NCBI GenBank assembly: GCA_021828225.1 | Contig: JAKASH010000032.1 | Span: 1 to 12,718 of the forward strand | From: Acidobacteriota bacterium | GTDB lineage: Bacteria; Acidobacteriota; Terriglobia; UBA7540 | Reading direction: 5' to 3' | DNA: 12,718 bases | In this document: piece by piece, positions 6,494 through 12,718 of the stretch | How the letters are laid out: the number at the start of each line of letters is the position of its first letter | How positions within the stretch are numbered: position 1 is the stretch's first letter | The notes under the pieces: model-generated | Told to the model about the DNA's origin: nothing | Seen by the model: the letters and a program-made list of their open reading frames with translations, nothing else | The model's database searches: none | Translations under genes and position numbers: made by a program

Positions 6494-8083
6494 TCAGCGG
6501 CCCACGCGGCGTGGTTGTCGCTCCCTGAAAAAGTTTCGGAGAGCAACCAGTACCTGCCCAAGGTCAGCGCCATCCGCCTCAACGGCTTCCTCAAGCTTCA
6601 ACGAGTACGGGACTGTCCGGGTATGCGCGAGTGTTTTCAGCCCGGCACGCTCCAGGATGGGCCTTGTTTTGGGGAAGCTTGTCACGTACCAGTAAACCGG
6701 GAGAGCGGCGGTTACACCTTCGGGCTCCAGCCAGGCCAGCAAGGGCTGCTTCAGGGTAAGTGCCATGTTCACCACAAAGAGGAGGACGGCGGAAAGCTCA
6801 AGGAAGGCTGAAATCGGCAACACCGTCCACGCATTGCCGCCCGCCGAGTATGCGATTGCCTCGCTCGACACCCTCAGCGTGCAGCCGAGAGTCAGCAGCC
6901 ACAGGCTTGCCGCCATTAGCCGCGAGCTGTGGAGTTCCCGCCCATTCAGGAATGACGGGAGAAGCCGGGGTGCGATGGCAAAAATGAATGTCGCGAGAAA
7001 TCCCACCGTCACGGCGTGCCGTGAGGCTCCGCCAAGCCCGGTGGCGCTTGGGAACAGATCGGCGAGGACGCCGAGGGTTGCGCCCACCAGCAACCAGACG
7101 AATGAGAGCCGCACGAAGACCGGATAAGAATGATAGACTCCAATTACTTTCGGTTTCCTCACGGAAGGTTGAAAGACGCGCAGTGCGCTGGATGCAGGAA
7201 TTGTGAGAGCCAGCGCCAGGACATCGGCCACAAACAATTCGTGAACTAAGGCAGCGATTACGATTGCACTTACCCCCGCGCAGAGCCAGAGTGCCGCACG
7301 GTGGTTGGGCTGCTGAAGGCCCAGAAAGACGCTCACGAACTTTGTGCTGTAACCCCATGCTACCGGAAGCGCAAAGCCCCAGATGGCAATCACAAGGAAT
7401 GCCCGGTCAGCGACTGCGGGATAGACCGGAGCCGATCCGTGCAGCGCAACGGAAACTGCGGTCATCAGGTTCACGATCAGCGCCAAACCCAGTGCGGTGA
7501 AACCGAAAATTCCCAGCCACGATCCCAGATCCGCCGGCTTCTTCTGCTTCCGGGTGGGTGCGCCTTTGGGCCGCGAGAAAGAGACCACATATAAGAAAAT
7601 CGCGAAGGCTACCAGCTCAAGGACCGTAGAACTGACGAGTGTGGTGCGCCAGCCATCGGCTACTACCCCGGCCCACCACCGAAGCCCAACGCCCAGCGTC
7701 CACATTGCCCAAACCACCCAGGCAACGCCGTAGCGCTTCAACGGATGGCCTCGAAACTTGGGCAGTACGTAGAACGAAATCCCGATGATGAAGCTGCCGA
7801 CCCAGCCAAACAGTTGCGCGTGGCCATGAGCCTGAATCCAGGCTGTGCTGGCGCCGGCTTTGGCATGATGGTCAGTTATCGCGATCAGATTCCAGACGCC
7901 CAGGAAAGTTCCGGGCAAGGTAAAAAAGAAGAGTCCTGTCACGATGTAAGCTGCAAGCATCTTTCCGGCCCGACGCTCCGGAGCCGGATTAGCGTAATCT
8001 TTTTCGCCGGTGCGATCGCGTTCGTAAGCGATTCTCCATTGCTGCGGCAGTTCATTTTTGGGAGCGATTTCCGTTGTAGCCAT
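6494..8083 (-). CDS. NnrS-family-like polytopic membrane protein with C-terminal DUF1858-like domain
   Basis: A 529-aa integral membrane protein with about 11-12 hydrophobic segments between residues 44 and 445. Seen: IQAHGHAQLFGWVGSFIIGI (83-102), with His86 and His88 at the mouth of a helix, and RHAVTVGFLATFIFAI (355-370) with His356. Both are arranged like the haem/copper-binding histidine motifs of NnrS, a family tied to nitric oxide and nitrosative stress and distantly resembling haem-copper oxidase subunit I. After the last helix, residues about 467-520 (from FPKTRPILERAGL through SLKLEEAVEADG to VLVALRNFF) look like a DUF1858/ScdA-N-type helical domain, but without the Cys-Cys of the ScdA iron-centre proteins. 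NnrS proteins are usually about 400 aa, so this is long. The ATG at 8083 has a weak GGGGA 4 nt upstream. A CRP/FNR-like promoter lies upstream. Assignment as NnrS-like is fairly sure; a haem-copper-oxidase-like role in another pathway is the alternative. Confidence 0.8.
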   Translation of the reverse strand: MATTEIAPKNELPQQWRIAYERDRTGEKDYANPAPERRAGKMLAAYIVTGLFFFTLPGTFLGVWNLIAITDHHAKAGASTAWIQAHGHAQLFGWVGSFIIGISFYVLPKFRGHPLKRYGVAWVVWAMWTLGVGLRWWAGVVADGWRTTLVSSTVLELVAFAIFLYVVSFSRPKGAPTRKQKKPADLGSWLGIFGFTALGLALIVNLMTAVSVALHGSAPVYPAVADRAFLVIAIWGFALPVAWGYSTKFVSVFLGLQQPNHRAALWLCAGVSAIVIAALVHELFVADVLALALTIPASSALRVFQPSVRKPKVIGVYHSYPVFVRLSFVWLLVGATLGVLADLFPSATGLGGASRHAVTVGFLATFIFAIAPRLLPSFLNGRELHSSRLMAASLWLLTLGCTLRVSSEAIAYSAGGNAWTVLPISAFLELSAVLLFVVNMALTLKQPLLAWLEPEGVTAALPVYWYVTSFPKTRPILERAGLKTLAHTRTVPYSLKLEEAVEADGADLGQVLVALRNFFRERQPRRVGR

Positions 8084-8112
8084 AAGTCCCCACGCTTCGA
8101 AGTTTCCAAGAC

Positions 8113-8163
8113 GAAATCCATTCTAAAAATCTTGGTTTCTCAGGCGCTGTGACTTTAGTCTCA
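8113..8163 (-). promoter_or_regulatory. Putative CRP/FNR-family-activated promoter of the NnrS-like gene
   Basis: Seen: TGTGA-N6-TCTCA at 8148-8163, matching 9 of 10 fixed positions of the CRP-type consensus TGTGA-N6-TCACA. A -10-like hexamer TAGAAT lies on the minus strand (forward 8120-8125), and there is no recognisable -35. The box centre falls about 42 bp upstream of the inferred start site near 8113, the usual spacing of class II CRP/FNR activation. The leader would be about 30 nt. Family knowledge: nnrS genes are often controlled by CRP/FNR-family NO sensors (NnrR/Dnr) or by NsrR. The site is inference. Confidence 0.45.
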
Positions 8164-8186
8164 AGGCATGCAAGGTACTTACGGCG

Positions 8187-8223
8187 TTGCCGGACCAGAT
8201 CAGAATGTAATATATTTCATTAC
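8187..8223 (+). promoter_or_regulatory. Candidate promoter with overlapping inverted repeat before the GH20 gene
   Basis: TTGCCG (8187-8192) and TATATT (8211-8216), 18 bp apart, form a modest sigma-70-type promoter reading toward the GH20 gene with a leader of about 110 nt. The perfect 5-bp inverted repeat GTAAT-N7-ATTAC (8207-8223) overlaps the -10, a typical place for a repressor operator. An alternative dyad, AATG/CATT (8204-8221), makes the site look partly like an NsrR box, but its spacing is one base short of that consensus. The AT-rich patch stands out in a GC-rich background. Confidence 0.35.
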
Positions 8224-8336
8224 GCTCATCTGCAGAACAACATCATCGGATTGCACTGCACCGGATCAAAGCATTCGGTCCACCAACTCCGTGGAAGTGG
8301 AGAGCATACCTTGTAGGAAGCGGGAGGCAAATCCAT

Positions 8337-10748
8337 ATGGCAAACAAACTCGATCGACGTTCGTTCCTGAGCCGGACCACCGGGTCGTTGCTGGCCAGTT
8401 CAATGTTTCCTGCCGCCAGTCACGCCAGCGGCATTGCTTTGATTGGCGGGATACCGGAAACGCGGCTTCCTGGCAGCGCCTCTACCCTCATCCCGAAACA
8501 GACGGGGATATTTCCCAAGCCTCATGAGATGACTGAGCTGCCAGGTCATTTCCTTCTGAACGAAGAAACTGCGATTATTCTTCCCAGCGCAGCCTCGGGA
8601 AACGACCTTCATCTTTCCCGCTTCCTGATTGATGAGCTAAGCGATCGATACGGAATTCAGCCCAGCGTCCGGCATGAAAATAGGCTGCCTGAAAATGATC
8701 GCTTCATTCTAATGGGAGCGATGAGCAATCCGTTGGTGCAGGAGTTTTGTCGCCGACACCGGCCGGACGTTTCTGCTCAGAATCCCGGCCCGGAGGGATA
8801 TTTCCTTCAAGTAAGCGATCGCGCGGCTGTAGTGGCAGGCTGCGATGATCGGGGAGCCTTTTATGGATTGCAATCGCTTCGGCAACTCATCGGGAAGAGG
8901 GACGAGAAGCTTCAGATCCAGGGCGCCCGCGTACGGGATTGGCCCGACAAACCGTTTCGCGGCATCTATCTTTACCTGCCTGGGCGGGACAACATTCCAC
9001 TATTCAAGCGCTTTATCCGCGACGTGATGGCCCAGTACAAGTTCAACGCGGTCATGGTTGAGATGAACGCCTGCATGCGATTTGACAGCCATCCGGAATT
9101 GAACGAAGGATGGGTGGAGTTTACTCGTGATACTGACTATAGCCGGCGTAATTACCCGCCGGGCCCTTTGCACGGCCGAGAGCAGAATTCGTCCCATCAG
9201 GATTGTTGCGATGGAGGGTTCCTTGAAAAAGCTGAGGTCGCAGACCTGGTCCAATGGTGCCGGCACCACCATATTGAAGTGGTTCCTGCAATTCCCTCGC
9301 TGACTCACAGCTTCTATCTCCTGACCAAGCACAAGGATTTGTCGGAAGTCCCCGGCGACAAGTGGCCGGATACGTATTGCGCCTCGAACCCCGGGAGTTA
9401 CAAGTTGCTGTTTGAGGTGATGGACGAATTCGTCGAGGTGATGAAGCCCAGAATGGTTCACACGGGTCACGACGAATGGTTCGCGCCTTTTGGCCTGTGC
9501 CCTTGTTGCAAAGACAAAGACCCGGGTGAGGTGTATGGCCACGACCTCATCAAGGTTCACGACTACCTGGCAGACAAAGACATCAAGATGGCGATCTGGG
9601 GTGACTATCTGCTGGAAAGCGTTCGCGGCAGAGGATTGCAAAGGCATGTCACTCACGACGGATGGGTTTACTACTCACCAGGCGCGATGACTCCGCTGCA
9701 GGTGAAGGAACTGGTTCCCAAGGACATCCTTATCTTGAACTGGTTCTGGTCAGAAAGGAGAGCCGGCAAAAGCAATGAAGCGCAATTGGACGAATTTGGT
9801 TTCCGGCAGATTTACGGAAACCTGCAACCTGACATTCACGATTATCCCGAACGCAGCAAGCGGAAAACGCTGATGGGTGGCGCTCCATCGGCCTGGGAAG
9901 CCACTAACGAATTCAACTTCGGGAAAGATCTGATGTACAGCTTTCTCGGCTGCAGCAATCTCCTTTGGTCGACGGGCGTCCTGGAATCCCCCCAACTTTC
10001 GTCCATCGTTCAAGCCTCCATCCCCGGTCTGCGCCGGAATCTCAGCGGACAAATTCCTCCGAGCGAGGCGGGAGATCCGGTCATACCTGTCAATATTTCC
10101 GCCTCATTCAATATGCCGATGCGCCAATCCACCTTCGCGGTTGATCTTGGCGGGATGCAGTCCGGAAGAGTGAAGGTGGGAGACACTGTATTTAATTTGG
10201 CTTCTGCCAATCTGGCCGGTGGCAACGGCGTTGTTATGGTGGGTACCGAGGGCGAGACGCATAATCCTTTGCCTCGGGAGGCTCGGGGCATCAAGATCGG
10301 CAAAGACGCCACCAGCCTGATTTTTCTGCATGCCTGCGCCAGACCTGCCACCAACAAGGAGGCCTATCGCCTGATCTGGGATATGCAGGACTCGGCGGAC
10401 CTGCTGGGATGGTACGAAGTTGTCTACGAGGACGGATTGCCGGAACTCATTCCGATTCGATACGGCGTCAATATTCTGGAATGGAACTGGCGCCAGCACC
10501 CTCACCGTGGGGCTTACTGCTACGGGGCGGATGAAGTGGTTTGTGGGCAAGAGGGAGGCAATCCTATAAGCTTTTTCGCGCTCGAATGGCCAAGTCCGCG
10601 ACTGGGACAAGTGATTCGGGAAGTCAACCTCAAGGGTTCGACACACTTCAGAGGCGCCGTCCCGGGTTTTGAGAATGCTTTTGGCAAGGTCATTCCTAGT
10701 AATGCCGTGTTGCTCAAAGCAATCAGTTTTGTAAAGAGCAGGGATTGA
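8337..10748 (+). CDS. Tat-exported glycoside hydrolase, GH20 (beta-N-acetylhexosaminidase)-like
   Basis: An 803-aa exported enzyme. Seen: a twin-arginine signal (DRRSFLSRTTGSLLASS, 6-22) with a likely cleavage at ASHA-S near residue 30; a GH20 N-terminal domain 2 (about 60-186) ending in the typical GPEGYFLQV...DDRGAFYGLQSLRQL pattern; a TIM barrel (about 205-545) starting at KPFRGIYLYL; the catalytic pair Asp379-Glu380 in VHTGHDEWF, where classical GH20 has GGDE; and Trp520-Glu521, like the substrate-binding W-E late in GH20 barrels. A C-terminal region of about 250 residues (550-803) looks beta-rich and may be a carbohydrate-binding or accessory fold I cannot name. GH20 enzymes release terminal GlcNAc/GalNAc by substrate-assisted catalysis. 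A CPCC cluster (388-391) follows the catalytic site. The ATG at 8337 has GGGAGG 9 nt upstream. It is transcribed alone from a divergent region. GH20-like is likely; exact substrate unknown. Confidence 0.83.
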   Translation: MANKLDRRSFLSRTTGSLLASSMFPAASHASGIALIGGIPETRLPGSASTLIPKQTGIFPKPHEMTELPGHFLLNEETAIILPSAASGNDLHLSRFLIDELSDRYGIQPSVRHENRLPENDRFILMGAMSNPLVQEFCRRHRPDVSAQNPGPEGYFLQVSDRAAVVAGCDDRGAFYGLQSLRQLIGKRDEKLQIQGARVRDWPDKPFRGIYLYLPGRDNIPLFKRFIRDVMAQYKFNAVMVEMNACMRFDSHPELNEGWVEFTRDTDYSRRNYPPGPLHGREQNSSHQDCCDGGFLEKAEVADLVQWCRHHHIEVVPAIPSLTHSFYLLTKHKDLSEVPGDKWPDTYCASNPGSYKLLFEVMDEFVEVMKPRMVHTGHDEWFAPFGLCPCCKDKDPGEVYGHDLIKVHDYLADKDIKMAIWGDYLLESVRGRGLQRHVTHDGWVYYSPGAMTPLQVKELVPKDILILNWFWSERRAGKSNEAQLDEFGFRQIYGNLQPDIHDYPERSKRKTLMGGAPSAWEATNEFNFGKDLMYSFLGCSNLLWSTGVLESPQLSSIVQASIPGLRRNLSGQIPPSEAGDPVIPVNISASFNMPMRQSTFAVDLGGMQSGRVKVGDTVFNLASANLAGGNGVVMVGTEGETHNPLPREARGIKIGKDATSLIFLHACARPATNKEAYRLIWDMQDSADLLGWYEVVYEDGLPELIPIRYGVNILEWNWRQHPHRGAYCYGADEVVCGQEGGNPISFFALEWPSPRLGQVIREVNLKGSTHFRGAVPGFENAFGKVIPSNAVLLKAISFVKSRD

Positions 10749-10808
10749 AGTGCCACGATGGCTGCGGGCCTCCGTCGATGCAGTTTCCAGGCTGAGGCTA
10801 GCGGTGGA

Positions 10809-10824
10809 TGCTATAATCGCTCCG
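10809..10824 (+). promoter_or_regulatory. Extended -10 promoter giving a leaderless response-regulator mRNA
   Basis: TGCTATAAT (10809-10817) is a perfect extended -10 element (TGN plus TATAAT). No -35 is recognisable at the normal spacing, as expected for extended -10 promoters. The predicted transcription start, 7 nt after the hexamer, falls on or next to the G of the GTG codon at 10824. There is no Shine-Dalgarno sequence before that GTG. Together these point to a leaderless transcript. The motif is seen; the start site is inferred. Confidence 0.6.
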
Positions 10825-11537
10825 TGCGCCAGAGAATTGTGATTATCGAAGACGAGAAAGATATCGTCGACCTTGTTCGGTACAATTTTCGCAAAGAGGG
10901 CTTTGACGTTGAAAGTTTCTCGAGCGGCAAGGACGGCCTCGAATACTTGCGTCAAAATTCCACGGACTTGGTCCTGCTGGACATCATGCTGCCCGATCTC
11001 GACGGTATAGAAATTTGCAAGCGGGTGCGGGCGGACGAACGCCTGAAAAGCCTTCCGATCATTTTTCTGACGGCCAAGGGAGAGGAAATCGATCGCGTCG
11101 TTGGGTTGGAGATCGGGGCTGATGATTACGTTGTAAAGCCCTTCAGCCCGCGGGAGCTTGTTGCGCGTGTCAAAGCTGTCTTGCGCCGCCAGGAGCAGGC
11201 GCTCGGCAAGGCCGAAGTTGTCGAGGTTGCGGGGTTGCGTCTTGATTCCCGGACGCACGAGGTTTCTGTTCATGGGCATCCCGTCCAGTTGAGCGCACTC
11301 GAATTCAAGCTGCTTCACTTTCTGGCTTCACAGCCTCGCCGGGTCTTCAGCCGCGAGCAACTGCTGGATAATGTCTGGGGGCGAGACCGCTTTGTGACTC
11401 CGCGCACCGTCGATGTTCACATCCGGCGTCTTCGCGAGAAGATCGAAAGCCAGGAGGGCGCAACCTATTACGTGCAGACGGTCCGGGGGTCTGGATACCG
11501 ATTTTCACCCGGCCCTGTTGATTCGCAAGAACCTTGA
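10824..11537 (+). CDS. phoB: PhoB-like OmpR-family response regulator
   Basis: A 237-aa two-component response regulator. Seen: a receiver domain (1-120) with acidic pocket Glu9-Asp10, phosphoacceptor Asp53 in LLDIMLPD, Thr83 and Lys105 in KPF, numbering that equals E. coli PhoB. A winged-helix DNA-binding domain (about 138-230) carries LSALEFKLLHFLASQP, SREQLLDNVWG, TVDVHIRRLREKIE and the wing VRGSGYRF. I chose GTG at 10824 over the upstream ATG at 10758 because VRQRIVIIEDE matches the usual PhoB N-terminus. The longer start would add 22 unconserved residues and place the perfect -10 box inside the gene. Phosphorylation would come from the kinase gene 31 bp downstream. In the PhoBR system the targets are phosphate-uptake genes, none of which lie in this window, so a PhoP-like or other OmpR-class role stays possible. 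The gene begins 75 bp after the GH20 stop. Confidence 0.93.
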   Translation: MRQRIVIIEDEKDIVDLVRYNFRKEGFDVESFSSGKDGLEYLRQNSTDLVLLDIMLPDLDGIEICKRVRADERLKSLPIIFLTAKGEEIDRVVGLEIGADDYVVKPFSPRELVARVKAVLRRQEQALGKAEVVEVAGLRLDSRTHEVSVHGHPVQLSALEFKLLHFLASQPRRVFSREQLLDNVWGRDRFVTPRTVDVHIRRLREKIESQEGATYYVQTVRGSGYRFSPGPVDSQEP

Positions 11538-11568
11538 ATCCGTTCCTGACGCTAGTCCCTGACACCCC

Positions 11569-12718
11569 ATGGCGCTTACCGGCCCCATATTTCGCAAGCT
11601 CTTGATCGCAGCGTTTCTGCTGATGGCCGGAACGCTGCTGGGTCTGAACTTCTATCTGACCCGCTTCACGGTGCAGCTGCAGACTGAGAACACCCAGCGG
11701 CGGCTGAAGGCTGAGGCGGAAATCCTTGCTGACGAAGCGGCGCAGATTCCACGGTCGAATCTGGAGCAATGGTCCCGGCAAGCCGAGGCACGCGCACACG
11801 CGCACGTGTCTGTCATCGACCCCGAGGGTGTTGTGCTGGCGGACTCCAAGGAGCCTTCAGAGGGATTGCCAAACCGCGCCGACCTCGCTGAAGTTCAGAA
11901 AGCCTTCCAGGGAACTGTCGGAACGGCCGTGCGTCGCGACCCCACGCTGAACGAAGAGATGTACTACTTCGCGGTTCCGCTCAGGTACCAGGGTCAACCG
12001 GGTTACGCCTTGCAACTGGCCGCTCCCCTTACGGATGTCAAGACGGCAACCAAAAAGCTGCACGACGAAATATGGGTTGCCTCGCTGGTGGCGCTGTTCT
12101 TCGCTTTGGGGATTGCCTATTTTTTCTCACTCTCTTTCACCCGCCGTGTGAATAACCTCAAAGTGTTTGCTGAGAACCTGGATAAGATCCCTTCTCCGGA
12201 ACGTGTCTTGCTCCAGGGAAAGGACGAACTGGGTGATCTGGGACGCTCGCTGGAGCGGACGAGGACTCGCTTGCGGGAACTTGTCGATCGTTTGAGTCTG
12301 GAGTCAGCGAGCCGCGAAGGCATTTTAACCAGCATGGTGGAAGGGGTGCTGGCTGTGGACAGCGAGCTCAGGATCACTTTTTGCAACGATTCATTCCGGC
12401 GCGTGGTTGGAGCTTCTGCCCCCATCCCCGAACGCCAGCCGTTGCTTGAGGTCTTGCGCGATCCCGAACTGCTGGGCATGTTTACCCGAGTCCTTGGAAC
12501 CCGTCAGCCCATAAAACAGCGAGTCCGGCTTGCAGGAGCTGAGGGCCGGTCCTTTGAAGTTCAGGTGACGCCGCTCGCAGGGCCGGCACGCTGCGGCGTC
12601 ATTGCTATTTTCTACGACATCACGGACCTGGAACGCCTGGAGCGCGTACGCAGGGATTTTGTCGCCAATGTTTCACATGAACTGCGCACCCCCCTCACGG
12701 CCATTGGAGGCTATGCGG
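11569..12718 (+). CDS. phoR: PhoR-like sensor histidine kinase, N-terminal part (runs off the window)
   Basis: An open frame of 383 codons continues past the right edge. Seen in order: a first transmembrane helix (about 8-30), an extracytoplasmic sensor region (about 31-166) with the PDC/dCache-like stretch SVIDPEGVVLADS (81-93), a second helix (about 168-188), a HAMP linker (about 189-242), a PAS-like domain (about 248-355, MVEGVLAVDSELRITFCNDSF), and the start of the HisKA domain, FVANVSHELRTPLTAIGGY, with phosphoacceptor His370. The ATPase domain lies outside the window. An in-frame TGA at 11560 fixes ATG 11569 as the first start, and the first helix begins at once. No Shine-Dalgarno sequence is visible, so translation may be coupled to the regulator that ends 31 bp earlier. 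The architecture matches the PhoR/WalK class and, with its PhoB-like neighbour, suggests phosphate sensing. Substrate or signal is not shown by sequence. Confidence 0.92.
   Translation, partial: MALTGPIFRKLLIAAFLLMAGTLLGLNFYLTRFTVQLQTENTQRRLKAEAEILADEAAQIPRSNLEQWSRQAEARAHAHVSVIDPEGVVLADSKEPSEGLPNRADLAEVQKAFQGTVGTAVRRDPTLNEEMYYFAVPLRYQGQPGYALQLAAPLTDVKTATKKLHDEIWVASLVALFFALGIAYFFSLSFTRRVNNLKVFAENLDKIPSPERVLLQGKDELGDLGRSLERTRTRLRELVDRLSLESASREGILTSMVEGVLAVDSELRITFCNDSFRRVVGASAPIPERQPLLEVLRDPELLGMFTRVLGTRQPIKQRVRLAGAEGRSFEVQVTPLAGPARCGVIAIFYDITDLERLERVRRDFVANVSHELRTPLTAIGGYA

Noticed and set aside
8255..8280. Leader hairpin ACCGGA/TTCGGT before the GH20 gene
   Set aside because: Six pairs including a G-T wobble with an 8-nt loop; too weak to call a regulatory RNA.
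10758..10823. Upstream ATG start for the response regulator
   Set aside because: Adds 22 residues not seen in PhoB-type proteins, has no ribosome site, and contains the perfect extended -10 element inside it.
10104..11318. 404-codon open frame on the minus strand
   Set aside because: Antisense to the GH20 3' end and the response regulator; shows no recognisable domain and spans two well-supported genes.
1..12718. CRISPR array, tRNA, transposase or phage genes
   Set aside because: No regularly spaced repeats, cloverleaf-like sequences, or transposase/integrase motifs were found by reading both strands.

Overview
The window looks like chromosomal DNA from a moderately GC-rich (high-50s percent by eye) environmental Gram-negative bacterium. 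The gene mix suggests Acidobacteriota: MacB/FtsX-type permeases with a HlyD adaptor, Tat-exported sugar isomerase-like and GH20 proteins, an NnrS-like membrane protein, and a PhoB/PhoR-type pair. The phylum is an inference from gene style; no rRNA or other phylogenetic marker is present. No tRNA, rRNA, CRISPR array, transposase or phage gene was seen.

Layout. Positions 1-1291 (+) hold the 3' end of a SUMF1/formylglycine-generating-enzyme-like gene and then a complete GalT-family nucleotidyltransferase (galT-like). A 122-bp gap with a short degenerate repeat follows. Next is a GTG-started, Tat-signal-bearing TIM-barrel protein of the sugar phosphate isomerase/epimerase class (1414-2364, +). 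It converges on a minus-strand block at 2410-6259: a MacA-like adaptor followed by two paralogous MacB/FtsX-type permeases, with no ATPase gene between or after them. Upstream on the same strand is a 529-aa NnrS-like polytopic protein with an extra C-terminal DUF1858-like domain (6494-8083).

A 253-bp divergent intergenic region separates this from a Tat-exported GH20-type glycoside hydrolase (8337-10748, +). It holds a CRP/FNR-like box placed for class II activation of the NnrS-like gene, and an inverted repeat overlapping a candidate promoter for the GH20 gene. The window ends with a PhoB-like response regulator and the first 383 codons of its PhoR-like histidine kinase, which runs off the right edge just past the catalytic histidine.

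How the genes may work together. The carbohydrate genes (GalT-like, isomerase-like, GH20) fit use of polymeric or amino sugars, with the two Tat-signal proteins acting outside the cytoplasm. The adaptor plus two permeases would form a tripartite-type exporter that must borrow an ATPase from elsewhere. The NnrS-like protein points to nitric oxide or low-oxygen physiology. The regulator-kinase pair is probably a phosphate-type two-component system. I found no clear new multi-gene system. The most notable points are the ATPase-less exporter operon, the leaderless extended -10 start of the regulator, the NnrS-DUF1858 fusion with its CRP/FNR-like promoter, and a GalT-family enzyme that resembles plant ADP-glucose phosphorylase as much as classical GalT.
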